Shown: positions 30,921-40,065 of the stretch, piece after piece | How positions within the stretch are numbered: the stretch's first letter is position 1 | How the letters are laid out: each line of letters opens with the position of its first letter | NCBI GenBank assembly: GCA_024398965.1 | Contig: JAKSIF010000024.1 | Span: 1 to 40,068, forward strand | DNA length: 40,068 bases | Origin: Fibrobacter sp. | Lineage (GTDB): Bacteria; Fibrobacterota; Fibrobacteria; Fibrobacterales; Fibrobacteraceae | Direction: 5' to 3' | Made by a program: the position numbers and the translations under genes | Notes under the pieces: generated by a model | Database searches by the model: none | Seen by the model: only the letters and a program-made list of their open reading frames with translations | What the model was told of the DNA's origin: nothing

Positions 30921-32069
30921 ATGCTTTGTCAGTGGCTTTTTCACTTAACTAACATTGATTTCTTTGACGGTCGTCTGTTCCGTGCAGGTGTTGCCGCCAT
31001 GCTATCCGTCATCATGGTCATGACCTTCATGCCTGTGTATATCCGTAAGCTCCAGAGCCTGGATGCTACCAGCGATTTTGATAAGGATGGCAAGTCCAAA
31101 TCACCTCCGATTATGGGCGGTTTGCTTCTTGTGGTAGTTGTGGAAATTGTTTCCCTTTTGGTTTGCAAGATGAATGGCTATACCATCTCCACCCTGGTAA
31201 TCCTGGCTGCATTCTCTGCCGTGGGTGCCATTGACGATATTGCCAAGGTTCGCGCCAAGAGGCTTATTAAGCTCGGCAAGCTGAAGGCTGCCGACTATAT
31301 GGACAAGGCCGACGGTATCTCCAGTTCTCTCCGTCTTTTCCTGTATTTCCTGTTTAGCTTGCTTGTTGCCATTTTCTGCTATAAGTTCATCCCGGAACTG
31401 AAGGGTGACTTGACTATTCCGTTCTTTCCTGTGGATGTATTCCAGCTTCACTTGCCGAACTGGATCTTTGTTGCCTTTATGACTTTTGTTATTGCGGCCT
31501 CTGCAAACGGAACCAACTTTACCGATGGCCTGGACAGCCTTGTTTCCGTGCCTATCCTTACAAGTATGGTTTTTGTGGGCTTGGTGGCCTACGTTAGTGG
31601 AAACTTTATCTTCAGCCAGTACCTTAGCGTTCCTTATCTGCCTGGTTGCGATGAATTGTTCCCCCTGGCCATGTCCATTGCAGGATCTCTGCTTGCCTAT
31701 CTTTGGTTTAACAGTCCTCCGGCAGAAATCTACATGGGCGATGCCGGTTCCGTCGGTTTCGGTGCCGCAATCGGTATCATGTTCATCCTGGTTCAGGCAG
31801 GTCTCTTCCTTCCCATTGTTTGCATTATCATCATTGCCGAAGCTTGCTCTGTGCTGTTCCAGATTCTTTGGTTCAAGATTACCAAGAAGGCTACCGGAAC
31901 TGGCCGTAGAATCTTCCTTTGCGCTCCGCTGCATCATCATTTCCAGAAGAAGTGGGAAGGTCGTTTTGCTAGCAAGCCTTTGATGAACTCCAAGATTGTC
32001 TGGAGAATGCACTTGATCAGCATCTTTGCCTTGATCGTTAGCATGGTGATTTTCTTCGGTATTAGGTAG
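30921..32069 (+). CDS. mraY: Phospho-MurNAc-pentapeptide transferase (MraY), divergent
   Basis: This 382-residue polytopic membrane protein has about ten hydrophobic segments. Landmarks in order: SPPIMGG (normally TPTMGG), GAIDD with the paired catalytic aspartates, ANGTNFTDGLD, PAEIYMGDAGSVGFG, and the MraY-specific APLHHHFQ near the C-terminus. MraY moves phospho-MurNAc-pentapeptide from UDP onto undecaprenyl phosphate to make lipid I. The HHH loop argues for MraY over WecA-type transferases. The cytoplasmic loop after GAIDD is divergent (KADGISSSLRL), and the gene lies outside any mur/fts cluster. No clear Shine-Dalgarno precedes the ATG. It is the first gene of a seven-gene run. Confidence 0.85.
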   Translation: MLCQWLFHLTNIDFFDGRLFRAGVAAMLSVIMVMTFMPVYIRKLQSLDATSDFDKDGKSKSPPIMGGLLLVVVVEIVSLLVCKMNGYTISTLVILAAFSAVGAIDDIAKVRAKRLIKLGKLKAADYMDKADGISSSLRLFLYFLFSLLVAIFCYKFIPELKGDLTIPFFPVDVFQLHLPNWIFVAFMTFVIAASANGTNFTDGLDSLVSVPILTSMVFVGLVAYVSGNFIFSQYLSVPYLPGCDELFPLAMSIAGSLLAYLWFNSPPAEIYMGDAGSVGFGAAIGIMFILVQAGLFLPIVCIIIIAEACSVLFQILWFKITKKATGTGRRIFLCAPLHHHFQKKWEGRFASKPLMNSKIVWRMHLISIFALIVSMVIFFGIR

Positions 32070-32075
32070 TCTGGT

Positions 32076-33422
32076 ATGGCAAACGAAAACTTAATTGAAA
32101 TATTGAATAACTTTGGCCAGCAGGATTTGGCTAAGCATCTGGAATCTCTCAGTGGTGAAGCCAGAACCCGTCTGGAACGTGACGTGGCAGGTCAGGACTG
32201 GGAAGAACTTCGTGCACTTTACGAAGAAAAATCCAGTGCAAATTTGACTGACAATGTGAGCTCCGATCTCAAGCCAATGCCTTTCAAGATTGCTACCGAG
32301 GATTTGCGTTACGATTTCTGGAAGGAAACAGGCGAGGTCCTTTTAGGCAAGGGCCAGGTTGCAGCGTTCCTGGTTGCCGGTGGTCAGGGTTCCCGCCTTG
32401 GCTTTGACGGCCCCAAGGGCATGTTCGATATTGGCCTTCCCAGCCATAAGAGCCTGTTCCAGCTTCAGGCGGAACGACTGCTGAATCTTGGTGCCCAGGC
32501 CGGACACGCCATTCCCTGGTGTATTATGACCAGCCCCCTCAATCACGAGGCTACGGTCAACTTCTTTATTGAAAACAACTACTTTGGCATGGACCGCCAG
32601 AATGTCCGTTTCTTTGAGCAGGGTACTATCTGCGCCTTGACTCCGGACGGAAAGGCTGTGCTGGATGGCGAAGACCATCTGGCTCTTGTGCCCGATGGAA
32701 ACGGCGGTTGCTTTAGGGCTCTTTCCCAGAGTGGAACTCTGGCATGGCTTATTGAACGTGGCGTCCGCTACGTGTTCTTGTACAGCGTTGATAACGCTCT
32801 CTGCCGTATCTGTGACCCGGCCTTTGTCGGCGCCCTTGCCAGCGAAGGCATGAGCATGAGTGCATCCAAGGTGGTACATAAGGCTAACGCGCAGGAAAAG
32901 GTAGGCATCTTCGCTTATCAGAACCGCAAGCCTGGCGTTGTAGAATACAGCGACCTTCCCGAGGAATACCGCGACATGACCAATGCCGACGGTAGCTTGA
33001 CTTTTGATGGCGGCAATATTGCAGTTCATCTGTTCAAGATCGAAGGCCTTCGTAAGTTGCAGACCAGCAAACTCCCGTGGCACACCGCCCGTAAGACTGT
33101 CTGCGGTATCGAGAAGTGCTGGAAGTTTGAACAGTTCCTTTTCGATGCATTCCCACAGTTGGGTTCCATGATGCCTTTCGGTGTTGTTCGTGAAGAAGAA
33201 TTCAGCCCGGTGAAGAATGCCGACGGAAACGACAGTCCCAAGACTGCCCGCCAGATGATTGGTCGCCTCCATAGGGATTGGCTCCGTAAGGCCCACGTGG
33301 AAGTAAATCCCAACAAACTGTACGAAGTGTCTCCCCAGTTGAGCTATGCAGGCGAGAACCTGAGCCGCCGCGTTTTTGAACGTGAACTGGGCAAGAGCAT
33401 TCTGGAATTTGACGATGTGTAG
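32076..33422 (+). CDS. UDP-sugar pyrophosphorylase of the UDPGP family (UAP-like)
   Basis: This 448-residue nucleotidyltransferase has the uridine-binding signature AGGQGSRLGFDGPKG (about 95-109) typical of the eukaryote-type UDPGP family, which includes UDP-N-acetylglucosamine pyrophosphorylases. Further family segments are PWCIMTSPLNH, PDGNGGCFRAL and YSVDNALCRICDPAF. It makes UDP-sugar from UTP and a sugar-1-phosphate; GlcNAc-1-phosphate is the most likely substrate by resemblance. It is unrelated to GlmU. It starts six bases after mraY, placing UDP-HexNAc supply beside a UDP-MurNAc consumer, and overlaps the next gene by 8 bases. Confidence 0.85.
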   Translation: MANENLIEILNNFGQQDLAKHLESLSGEARTRLERDVAGQDWEELRALYEEKSSANLTDNVSSDLKPMPFKIATEDLRYDFWKETGEVLLGKGQVAAFLVAGGQGSRLGFDGPKGMFDIGLPSHKSLFQLQAERLLNLGAQAGHAIPWCIMTSPLNHEATVNFFIENNYFGMDRQNVRFFEQGTICALTPDGKAVLDGEDHLALVPDGNGGCFRALSQSGTLAWLIERGVRYVFLYSVDNALCRICDPAFVGALASEGMSMSASKVVHKANAQEKVGIFAYQNRKPGVVEYSDLPEEYRDMTNADGSLTFDGGNIAVHLFKIEGLRKLQTSKLPWHTARKTVCGIEKCWKFEQFLFDAFPQLGSMMPFGVVREEEFSPVKNADGNDSPKTARQMIGRLHRDWLRKAHVEVNPNKLYEVSPQLSYAGENLSRRVFERELGKSILEFDDV

Positions 33423-33819
33423 TTTGCGAATCGATTGCCCCCACTGCAATTCTTCTTTCGATGTTCAGATCGAAGGGGAACCGTCTAACATGATGGTGTT
33501 TTGCTGTGCTCGCTGCAAGACTCCCTTGATGTTCTATCACGGGGTAGTCTCTGAATTGGACCGTGATGAATTCGCCAATCTTCGTAAGCGCCTGAGCCGA
33601 GCCCTTGATGCCGTCGTCAATAAGGACGGTGCCATGGCCGAGGTTGTGGAAGTTATTAAGGAGATGGTTCAGGAATCTGACCAGCGTGCGGCAGAACGTG
33701 CCTCCGAAAATGAACCGTCCGTGGTTCAGGATAAGAAGACCCTTACCGATGAATCCATTGATGCTTTGCAGAAACAGCTAGATGAAATGGATGCGGAAAG
33801 CTTCCTGGATAATCTTTAG
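33415..33819 (+). CDS. Zinc-ribbon protein with acidic helical tail, function unknown
   Basis: This protein of about 134 residues begins with a CPHC...CARC zinc ribbon (about residues 8-34), similar to MJ0042-type ribbons. Then comes a helical charged region (about 45-95) and an acidic C-terminus (DEMDAESFLDNL). The ATG at 33415 is favoured because the ribbon begins directly after it; the frame is open 13 codons farther upstream inside the preceding gene. The 8-base overlap with the pyrophosphorylase gene implies coupling. I do not recognise a specific function. Confidence 0.75.
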   Translation: MCSLRIDCPHCNSSFDVQIEGEPSNMMVFCCARCKTPLMFYHGVVSELDRDEFANLRKRLSRALDAVVNKDGAMAEVVEVIKEMVQESDQRAAERASENEPSVVQDKKTLTDESIDALQKQLDEMDAESFLDNL

Positions 33820-33830
33820 TCGTACCTTTT

Positions 33831-34700
33831 ATGAAGATTCTTTTTTCAGACCTTGACGGGACTCTATTGACCGATGACAAGCGTATTCTCCCTGAGGATA
33901 TGGCTGCTATCGATGCCCTTCTTGCTGCTGGAAACAAGTTTCTCATTACTACAGGAAGGCCTTTGACAAGCGCCAAGATGCTGGCCAAGAAATATGGTTT
34001 CTACAAACCGGGATTTTTTCTTGTCAGTTTCAACGGTGGGCTGATTTATGATTGCGCCACAGAGGAATCCATACTGACCCGCCGTATTTCCGTGGACCAG
34101 GTAAAGTTCATTATGGACAAGGCCCACGAGTGGGGGATGCACGCCCACACTTACGCTGGCGACCTGGTAATCTCTGAATACGAGACGGAACAGCTTAAGA
34201 ATTACTGCTGCATTATGCAGATGGATTACAAGATTGTGGATGACATCCGTCAGTATTTCAGCGCAACACCATCTGGGGCGGCGACATGCGCTCCCACCAT
34301 GCCGATTAACGTGGTCATTCGTCCCGAGGATCCCATTAAGGTGAACGTGATTACACCGAAGGATCATTCCAGTCTGCTCGACTTCAGGGCAGAAATGCGA
34401 AAGACCACCGAGGGCAAGCTGTTCGATGTTTTCAGCAAGCCCGAGATGTTGGAGTTTTCCGACCTTAAGACCAACAAGGGAGATGCTGTCCGGTTCATGG
34501 CGGATTTCTACAAGGTTCCCCTGGCCGATACTATTGCCTGTGGTGACGAGGAAAATGATTGCCCCATGATCAAGGCGGCTGGTGTGGGAGTTGCCATGGC
34601 GAACGCTTCTGATGTAGCCAAGGGCTGTGCGGATTATATCACTGTGAATGACAATAACCATGGCGGCATTGCCGAGGTTATTGCAAAGTTTGTTTTGTAG
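33831..34700 (+). CDS. HAD-superfamily Cof-type sugar phosphatase
   Basis: This 289-residue cytoplasmic phosphatase of the HAD IIB (Cof) subfamily has motif I SDLDGTLL with nucleophile Asp7 and Asp9, motif II TTGRP, and motif IV GDEENDCPMI near residue 240. An alpha/beta cap lies between. Such enzymes dephosphorylate sugar phosphates or other small phosphometabolites. It starts 11 bases after the zinc-ribbon gene and could process a sugar phosphate for the glycan pathway encoded around it, or be a housekeeping phosphatase; the sequence does not decide. Confidence 0.88.
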   Translation: MKILFSDLDGTLLTDDKRILPEDMAAIDALLAAGNKFLITTGRPLTSAKMLAKKYGFYKPGFFLVSFNGGLIYDCATEESILTRRISVDQVKFIMDKAHEWGMHAHTYAGDLVISEYETEQLKNYCCIMQMDYKIVDDIRQYFSATPSGAATCAPTMPINVVIRPEDPIKVNVITPKDHSSLLDFRAEMRKTTEGKLFDVFSKPEMLEFSDLKTNKGDAVRFMADFYKVPLADTIACGDEENDCPMIKAAGVGVAMANASDVAKGCADYITVNDNNHGGIAEVIAKFVL

Positions 34701-34720
34701 TTAAACATAGTTGGAATGTT

Positions 34721-37222
34721 ATGAAAAATTGGATTGCCTCATTGAATCTTGGACGTAAGCACGGAATCGCTCTGGCTGTGACCTTGGCCGTTCTTGTGGT
34801 TGCCTTCTTGATTTTCAACAACCTATCGGTGCCTTACGCAAGGCGTTGGGATATTGACTGGGGTTATTATTCCATTCTCTCTACGTTTATACTCCTGGTC
34901 GTGGGTGTTGTTGTAAACGCTCCCTATATTTCCCGCAATTGGAAAGACATGAAACCTTCGGGAAAGGGCTGCTGTATTCTGGCCGTTGTCATCCTGATTT
35001 TCTCTGTGTTCATGTTTGCCAATATCAGCAATACTCATCGCGTGCTCAGTGATGAAACTAGCTGGGAATCCATGGGCCTTCAGATGTACTACCAGCATAC
35101 CGGTGGTATCTGTAACGAAGGCATTTGGCACGACGGAGTTCTGGACTGCAAGACAGAAGTGAACAACTTCAAGGGAAAGGCCCTGGGATTTGTTTATTCC
35201 CTGGTGTTCAACTTCATGGAGCCCAACCGTGATACGGCGCTACTGGTGAACTATCCTTTCTACGTCCTGAGCCTATTGCTGTTCTTCCTTGCCTTGCGCA
35301 AGTGGTTTAGGAATGAATGGGCCGCCATTGCGGCGACAGCATTTCTTGGGGGTATGCCCATTTACCTGTTGCAGGCAAGGTCTGCATCTACAGAAGTTCT
35401 GTACATATTCTTGCTGAATGCCTTGATGGCGTGGTACGCCTTTGTGCCCACAAGCAAGGTGACCTGGAAGCATTTCTTGCTGACGGTGCCTCTGCTTGGC
35501 TTCTTTGCCCAGACCAGGCAGGAAACCGTTTTCGCCTTTATTCCCTTTGCCCTGTTCTATTACAGGTATTTCCTGGAAAAGGCTCATCGCCTTCCGTTGT
35601 TTGTTGCATCCGTTATTGCTGTTAGCTGGCCCTCTGTAAATACCATGGCAGCCTACCGCGGTTACGATTTCCAGGGCGGTGAACATGCTGCGCACTCCTT
35701 TGAGAACCTTTGGTTCAATCTGAAGACCAACATCGAGGTAATGCTGAACTTGAAGGAAAATCCTGCCTTCGGTGGCATCATGGAAAATCCCTTCTATACA
35801 AGCTTTACCATCATTACCATGGTCGCAACGGTGTGGCTCCTGGTTCGTGCGATTGTATGGAGAAGATATCTTCGTGGCTTGATTTTGGGCTTGGCCTTCT
35901 GTGCCCAGATTTTTGTCATCATGTTCAATGTCTCCGGTACGTTTACCATTGACATTAACCAGCGCTATGTCCTGGTTGCCTTGCCTTTGTTTGCCTTGAT
36001 TATGGCCCTGGGACTTTTTGACGCTTTGCAGTTTGCAACCAAGATGCGCCATGATGCCGCAGGCCATATTGTGATGATTCTTGCCTGCCTTATGTCTGTG
36101 GGCTTGATGGTTTATCATGGAAACAGCTATCGAAACAACATGCTCTATTACAAGAACAAGCTGTTGGGCGAAGAGGATTATCTGGATCATGTCCTTGAAT
36201 CCTATCCAGAAAATTCCATATTCATTTATGCCCGCCCCTGGCAGATGCTGGCTTCCGGCCATAGTTCCTTTAGTGAACGCACCTTTATGGGCTGGAATAC
36301 GGAAAACTTTGCCAAGTGGCTTCAAGTTTCCGATGGCAATATTTACCTGGTTCGCGGCCAGGACGGCTATGGTGAATTGAACCGCAAGAGCCGTGTGGTT
36401 GGCTTCAAGACCACGGATCAGATTGACGAAATCCTCCAGGATTACAAGCACGAAAGGGTTCTTCTGGAACCGAAGCTGTTCGGCTATCCCTTGGCGATTT
36501 ATAAGGTGATTTCCAAGAAGGGAGTTTCCAACTACGCCCAGAATTTCATGGTTTCCGACTATGTTGCGGCTTCTGATTCTTCCGACAATCATTTTGTGTT
36601 GAACCGTCGCTTCCCTGAGGCCATTTCCTGCGTGTATACCTTGAATGGCGAACTTCAGGAAGAAATCCTTTTGTCCCAGGATGCAGATACAGTCCTGGTG
36701 GATTCTAGCAAGATCCATAATGGCATGAATCGTGCAGAATTCCGTTGCGAGATGCCGGATAACGACACCTTGAATATCATTAGGGATTTCTTCATTGATG
36801 CGGAAAGTGTCCAGCTTCTGTCCGCATTGAAAATGGATTCCTACAGCCAGGACTGGGGCGCTCCTCAAACCAACGAGTCTGTGGAACATCATCAGCTGAT
36901 GCTGGATGGTGAATACTTCCGTTACGGCATTGGTTCCCATGCAAACTCTGTAATCAAGTATACCTTGCCAAGGAAGTTTGAAAAATTCCACGTTGTAGTG
37001 GGGCTTGATGACGAAAGTGCCTGCGGCGATGGTGCAAATTTTGTAATCGTTGGCGATGGTAATGTTCTCGTTCGCACAAAGCGCCTGTATTCTTCCCAGA
37101 AGCAATCCCTTGATGTCGATGTTACAGATGTGAAGTCCTTGGAACTTCGCGTTGAAAAAGGCGACAATATGGATTGCGACCACGGCGACTGGGCAAATGC
37201 CTGGCTGGAGGCCGCTAAGTGA
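34721..37222 (+). CDS. GT-C-type membrane glycosyltransferase with C-terminal NPCBM-like domain
   Basis: This 833-residue protein has a hydrophobic N-terminal half (about 15-465) with a dozen or so membrane segments. The first large periplasmic loop carries SDETSWESMG, the acidic pair expected of lipid-phosphate-sugar-dependent GT-C transferases (ArnT/PMT-like). A soluble region (about 480-680) follows, then an NPCBM-like beta sandwich (about 695-833): YFRYGIGSHANSVIKYTLP, FHVVVGLDDE and ANAWL. The module would bind glycan outside the membrane. It probably transfers a sugar from a polyprenyl-phosphate donor to an envelope acceptor; donor and acceptor are unknown. It overlaps the next gene by four bases (GTGA). 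Confidence 0.83.
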   Translation: MKNWIASLNLGRKHGIALAVTLAVLVVAFLIFNNLSVPYARRWDIDWGYYSILSTFILLVVGVVVNAPYISRNWKDMKPSGKGCCILAVVILIFSVFMFANISNTHRVLSDETSWESMGLQMYYQHTGGICNEGIWHDGVLDCKTEVNNFKGKALGFVYSLVFNFMEPNRDTALLVNYPFYVLSLLLFFLALRKWFRNEWAAIAATAFLGGMPIYLLQARSASTEVLYIFLLNALMAWYAFVPTSKVTWKHFLLTVPLLGFFAQTRQETVFAFIPFALFYYRYFLEKAHRLPLFVASVIAVSWPSVNTMAAYRGYDFQGGEHAAHSFENLWFNLKTNIEVMLNLKENPAFGGIMENPFYTSFTIITMVATVWLLVRAIVWRRYLRGLILGLAFCAQIFVIMFNVSGTFTIDINQRYVLVALPLFALIMALGLFDALQFATKMRHDAAGHIVMILACLMSVGLMVYHGNSYRNNMLYYKNKLLGEEDYLDHVLESYPENSIFIYARPWQMLASGHSSFSERTFMGWNTENFAKWLQVSDGNIYLVRGQDGYGELNRKSRVVGFKTTDQIDEILQDYKHERVLLEPKLFGYPLAIYKVISKKGVSNYAQNFMVSDYVAASDSSDNHFVLNRRFPEAISCVYTLNGELQEEILLSQDADTVLVDSSKIHNGMNRAEFRCEMPDNDTLNIIRDFFIDAESVQLLSALKMDSYSQDWGAPQTNESVEHHQLMLDGEYFRYGIGSHANSVIKYTLPRKFEKFHVVVGLDDESACGDGANFVIVGDGNVLVRTKRLYSSQKQSLDVDVTDVKSLELRVEKGDNMDCDHGDWANAWLEAAK

Positions 37223-38325
37223 AAGTCCTGGTAGCTCCGCTTGACTGGGGCTTAGGGCATGCAACTCGTTGCATTCCCGTTATCAGGGAATTCCTGAGGC
37301 AGGGGGCGGAAGTGGAATTGGCTGTTGTTAAAAGCAACGCTAAACTGCTTCGTGGCATTTTCCCAGAACTCCGTCAAAGGTTGGCTCCTTCCTACAATAT
37401 TGTCTATCCCAAGCACGGTTACAATATGGGGTTGTGGCTTGCCAAGAACGGCGCCCACCTGAATTCGGTTATAAGGTTTGAGCATCGCTATGTAGAGGAA
37501 ATGGTTGAACGTCATCATTACGACGTTGTCCTTTCCGACAACCGCTTTGGATTTTATTCTCGCAAGGCTAAGTCTATCTACATGACTCACCAGAGGCGAA
37601 TAGCCTTCCCGCCGGCTTTAAGTGCCCTTGAATCGGTGGGAATGATGTGGCATGCCTCCGTTATGCGACATTTTGATGAAGTCTGGGTTCCCGATATTCC
37701 CGAGGAACCGGGATATGCGGGGAACATGTCCCACGTAAGATACTGCCCTAGGTCGGTGCGTTACGTAGGAGCCTTGTCCCGATTTGAAAATGCACCTTCC
37801 GAGAACGAAGGCGGAACGTTGCTGGAAAGTATCCCTCTGGAAAATCCGCAGTACAAGTTCGTGGCGGTGGTGTCCGGAGTGGAACCTGCCCGTTCCCGCT
37901 TTGAAAAAAAGCTGGCGGAGGCCTTCGCAGGTATTCCCGGCAGGCACCTCATTATCCAGGGCCGTCCCGCAGCCGGTATCAAGACGTGGACCGAGGGCAA
38001 CGTGGACTTCTGCACACACCTGCAGGATGCCGCCTTCTCCGCCGCGGTTCGCGGTGCAGAACATGTGGTTTCCCGCGGCGGCTACAGCACCGTGATGGAT
38101 ATGGCCGTCCTTGGCGCCTCCTGCATTTTCGTTCCCACGCCGGGGCAGTACGAGCAGGTAATTCTCGGACGCAACCTGGCACGGGCAGGATTCGCCTACA
38201 ACATCGACGAAAAGGATCTTTCCGCCGGAAGCCTCCTTCGTTGTTCTGGATCCATGAAACTGCCGCAGGTTGCAAAAAACGACCTGCTTCATAAGGCTGT
38301 TTCAGAAGTTTTAAAAATCAAGTAG
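37219..38325 (+). CDS. MurG-like (GT28-fold) glycosyltransferase
   Basis: This 368-residue GT-B protein opens with the glycine loop APLDWGLGHATRCIPV (about 6-21), which resembles MurG/GT28 enzymes. The C-terminal donor site has HVVSRGGYSTVMDMAVLG and FVPTPGQYEQ (about 283-318), in the position of the UDP-sugar-binding segment. The start is GTG at 37219, overlapping the previous stop. It is not a close MurG (the GGTGGH loop is absent). Given its neighbours it probably acts on a cytoplasmic-face lipid-linked sugar or glycan (inference). Confidence 0.82.
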   Translation: MKVLVAPLDWGLGHATRCIPVIREFLRQGAEVELAVVKSNAKLLRGIFPELRQRLAPSYNIVYPKHGYNMGLWLAKNGAHLNSVIRFEHRYVEEMVERHHYDVVLSDNRFGFYSRKAKSIYMTHQRRIAFPPALSALESVGMMWHASVMRHFDEVWVPDIPEEPGYAGNMSHVRYCPRSVRYVGALSRFENAPSENEGGTLLESIPLENPQYKFVAVVSGVEPARSRFEKKLAEAFAGIPGRHLIIQGRPAAGIKTWTEGNVDFCTHLQDAAFSAAVRGAEHVVSRGGYSTVMDMAVLGASCIFVPTPGQYEQVILGRNLARAGFAYNIDEKDLSAGSLLRCSGSMKLPQVAKNDLLHKAVSEVLKIK

Positions 38326-38336
38326 AAAGGTTAAGT

Positions 38337-39026
38337 ATGCCTCAGTTTATTCTCGCATTTCCCATGAACTGCACCGTAGCAGATCCCATCGTGATAAACG
38401 AAAACGTCTCCATTGCCGCAGACGCAAAGACCGCCATTATTCCTGGCTGTACAGTTTCTTTCAACGTTATCCGTAAGGAACATGTGGACGGCCTGGTGGA
38501 CATCTTCAAGGAGCATCAGGATATTTCCGCAGAAGCTGCTTCCGCAATTGATGCCCACAAGTCTCTGCTGTTCCTCCTTGGCGAAGCAAAGTCCGTAGAA
38601 GACGTGGCTCAGGTCAATATGGCCATTCTCAAGTTGTTCGGACTTGGAGCAACCGGTGTCTACATGCAACAATCCGGCGCCGCCTGGAGCGAACAGGGTT
38701 TCCGCGAGGAAGTAGGTGATGGTGAATATCCCATGGACCCGTGGATCAACTTCGTTGAAAACAACGACGTTCTCTACACATTGGGCCTGGCCTGCTTTGC
38801 CCTGCCGGACCTCTGCATTTCCACCTCTACGGAAAACGCACAGGAGGCGCTGCTTCTTGCCGCAGACGCCTTGTTCGGCGATGGCATTCCTGCCAAGTCC
38901 GGTTCCGAAATTGACCTGGAAGATGGCGAAGTCTATGTGCTGCGTCAGGAAACCAAGATCCCGTTCCCCAAGGATTCCCCTGAATACAACAAGCAGGGTG
39001 TTCTCCGCCTGAATAAGAAGAAGTAA
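38337..39026 (+). CDS. Uncharacterised protein, DUF4261-like
   Basis: This 229-residue soluble protein has no signal peptide or membrane segment. The C-terminal half (about 120-215, SGAAWSEQGFREEV, NNDVLYTLGLACFALPDLCI) resembles DUF4261 proteins, whose function is unknown. AAAGG lies six bases before the ATG. It is the last gene of the run beginning at mraY and is followed by a hairpin terminator. The reading frame is certain; the family name is tentative. Confidence 0.75.
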   Translation: MPQFILAFPMNCTVADPIVINENVSIAADAKTAIIPGCTVSFNVIRKEHVDGLVDIFKEHQDISAEAASAIDAHKSLLFLLGEAKSVEDVAQVNMAILKLFGLGATGVYMQQSGAAWSEQGFREEVGDGEYPMDPWINFVENNDVLYTLGLACFALPDLCISTSTENAQEALLLAADALFGDGIPAKSGSEIDLEDGEVYVLRQETKIPFPKDSPEYNKQGVLRLNKKK

Positions 39027-39084
39027 CTGCGCCATTCGGCTACCATGCCGCGGCGCCTGTCCGTCCGTTAAATTGCAAAAAAAG

Positions 39085-39115
39085 AAAAAGCCTCGCTTTA
39101 ACGCGAGGCCTTTCT
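39085..39115. terminator. Hairpin terminator between the glycan operon and purC
   Basis: Stem GCCTCGC (39090-39096) and GCGAGGC (39103-39109) with loop TTTAAC, preceded by an A-rich run (39077-39089) and followed by CTTTCTT. It lies between convergent genes and can act on both strands; the A-rich left flank makes it the better terminator for the minus strand. Confidence 0.75.
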
Positions 39116-39180
39116 TGTGAACTCTTATGAAGGCTGGTTCTAGCGCAGGGTGTTCTCCCGCGTTTAGAACAGTGCAATCA

Positions 39181-40065
39181 TTACAATTCCGGCTGCTTGC
39201 CAGTGAGACGAACGAAGATCTCGATGTACTTGTCGAGAGTGTTCTTCACAACGTCGGCAGGAATTTCGGGACCCGGATAGCACTTGCCCCAGTCCAGAGT
39301 TTCGAGCCAGTCACGGATGTACTGCTTGTCGAAGCTTTCCTGGTTCTTGCCAACCTGGTACTTGTCTGCGGGCCAGTAGCGGCTGGAGTCCGGAGTAAGA
39401 ACTTCGTCGATGAGGATGGTTTCGCCATCGATTTCGCCGAATTCGAACTTTGTGTCAGCCAGGATGATGCCCTTGGAAGCGGCGTAGTCGCGAGCCTTGG
39501 TGTAGATGTCGAGAGACATGTCACGCAGGGTGGTTGCAACCTTTTCGCCAACGATGTCGAAGGTCTGTTCGAAGCTGATGTTTTCGTCGTGGCCTACGTC
39601 CGGCTTGGTGCTGGGAGTGTAGAGCGGATTTTCGAGCTTCTGGCAGAGCTGCAGATTTTCGGGGAGGACATGACCGCAGATCTTACCGGTCTTCTGGTAG
39701 TCCTTCCAGCCGGAACCCACGATGTAACCGCGGACGATGCATTCCACGGAATGACGGTGAGCCTTCTTAACGATCATGGAGCGGCCGCGGAGATAGTCGG
39801 CGTGCTTCTTCAGCACTTCCGGATATTCGTTCACGTCGGCGGTGATCAGGTGGTTCTTCATGCCAAGCTGCTTGAACCAGAACAGAGAAAGCTGGTTCAG
39901 GATCTTGCCCTTACCCGGAATGGGGGTGGGGAGGACCACGTCAAAGGCGGAGAGACGGTCGGAAGCGACCATCAGGAAGCTGTCGCCCAGGTCGTACATG
40001 TCGCGTACTTTACCCTGGTGGAACAGCGGGACTTCAGTAATCGGGGTTTCGAATTTTAAGCTCAT
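39181..40065 (-). CDS. purC: Phosphoribosylaminoimidazole-succinocarboxamide synthase
   Basis: This 294-residue SAICAR synthetase of the longer bacterial/yeast type has VPLFHQGKVRDMYDLG (ATP-binding start), SDRLSAFDVVLPTPIPGKG, RGYIVGSGWKDYQKTG, and LADTKFEFGEIDGETILIDEVLTPDSSRYWP, the conserved IDE-V-TPDSSR metal and substrate segment. It joins aspartate to CAIR in purine synthesis. The ATG lies three bases from the window edge, so its upstream signals are not visible. It is complete and convergent with the glycan operon. Confidence 0.96.
   Translation of the reverse strand: MSLKFETPITEVPLFHQGKVRDMYDLGDSFLMVASDRLSAFDVVLPTPIPGKGKILNQLSLFWFKQLGMKNHLITADVNEYPEVLKKHADYLRGRSMIVKKAHRHSVECIVRGYIVGSGWKDYQKTGKICGHVLPENLQLCQKLENPLYTPSTKPDVGHDENISFEQTFDIVGEKVATTLRDMSLDIYTKARDYAASKGIILADTKFEFGEIDGETILIDEVLTPDSSRYWPADKYQVGKNQESFDKQYIRDWLETLDWGKCYPGPEIPADVVKNTLDKYIEIFVRLTGKQPEL

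Noticed and set aside
35273-37264. Minus-strand open frame of about 663 codons opposite the GT-C transferase
   Set aside because: Shadow of a clear membrane protein; composition is His/Gln-rich with no recognisable motif.
39127-40059. Plus-strand frame of about 310 codons opposite purC
   Set aside because: purC motifs on the minus strand are unambiguous.
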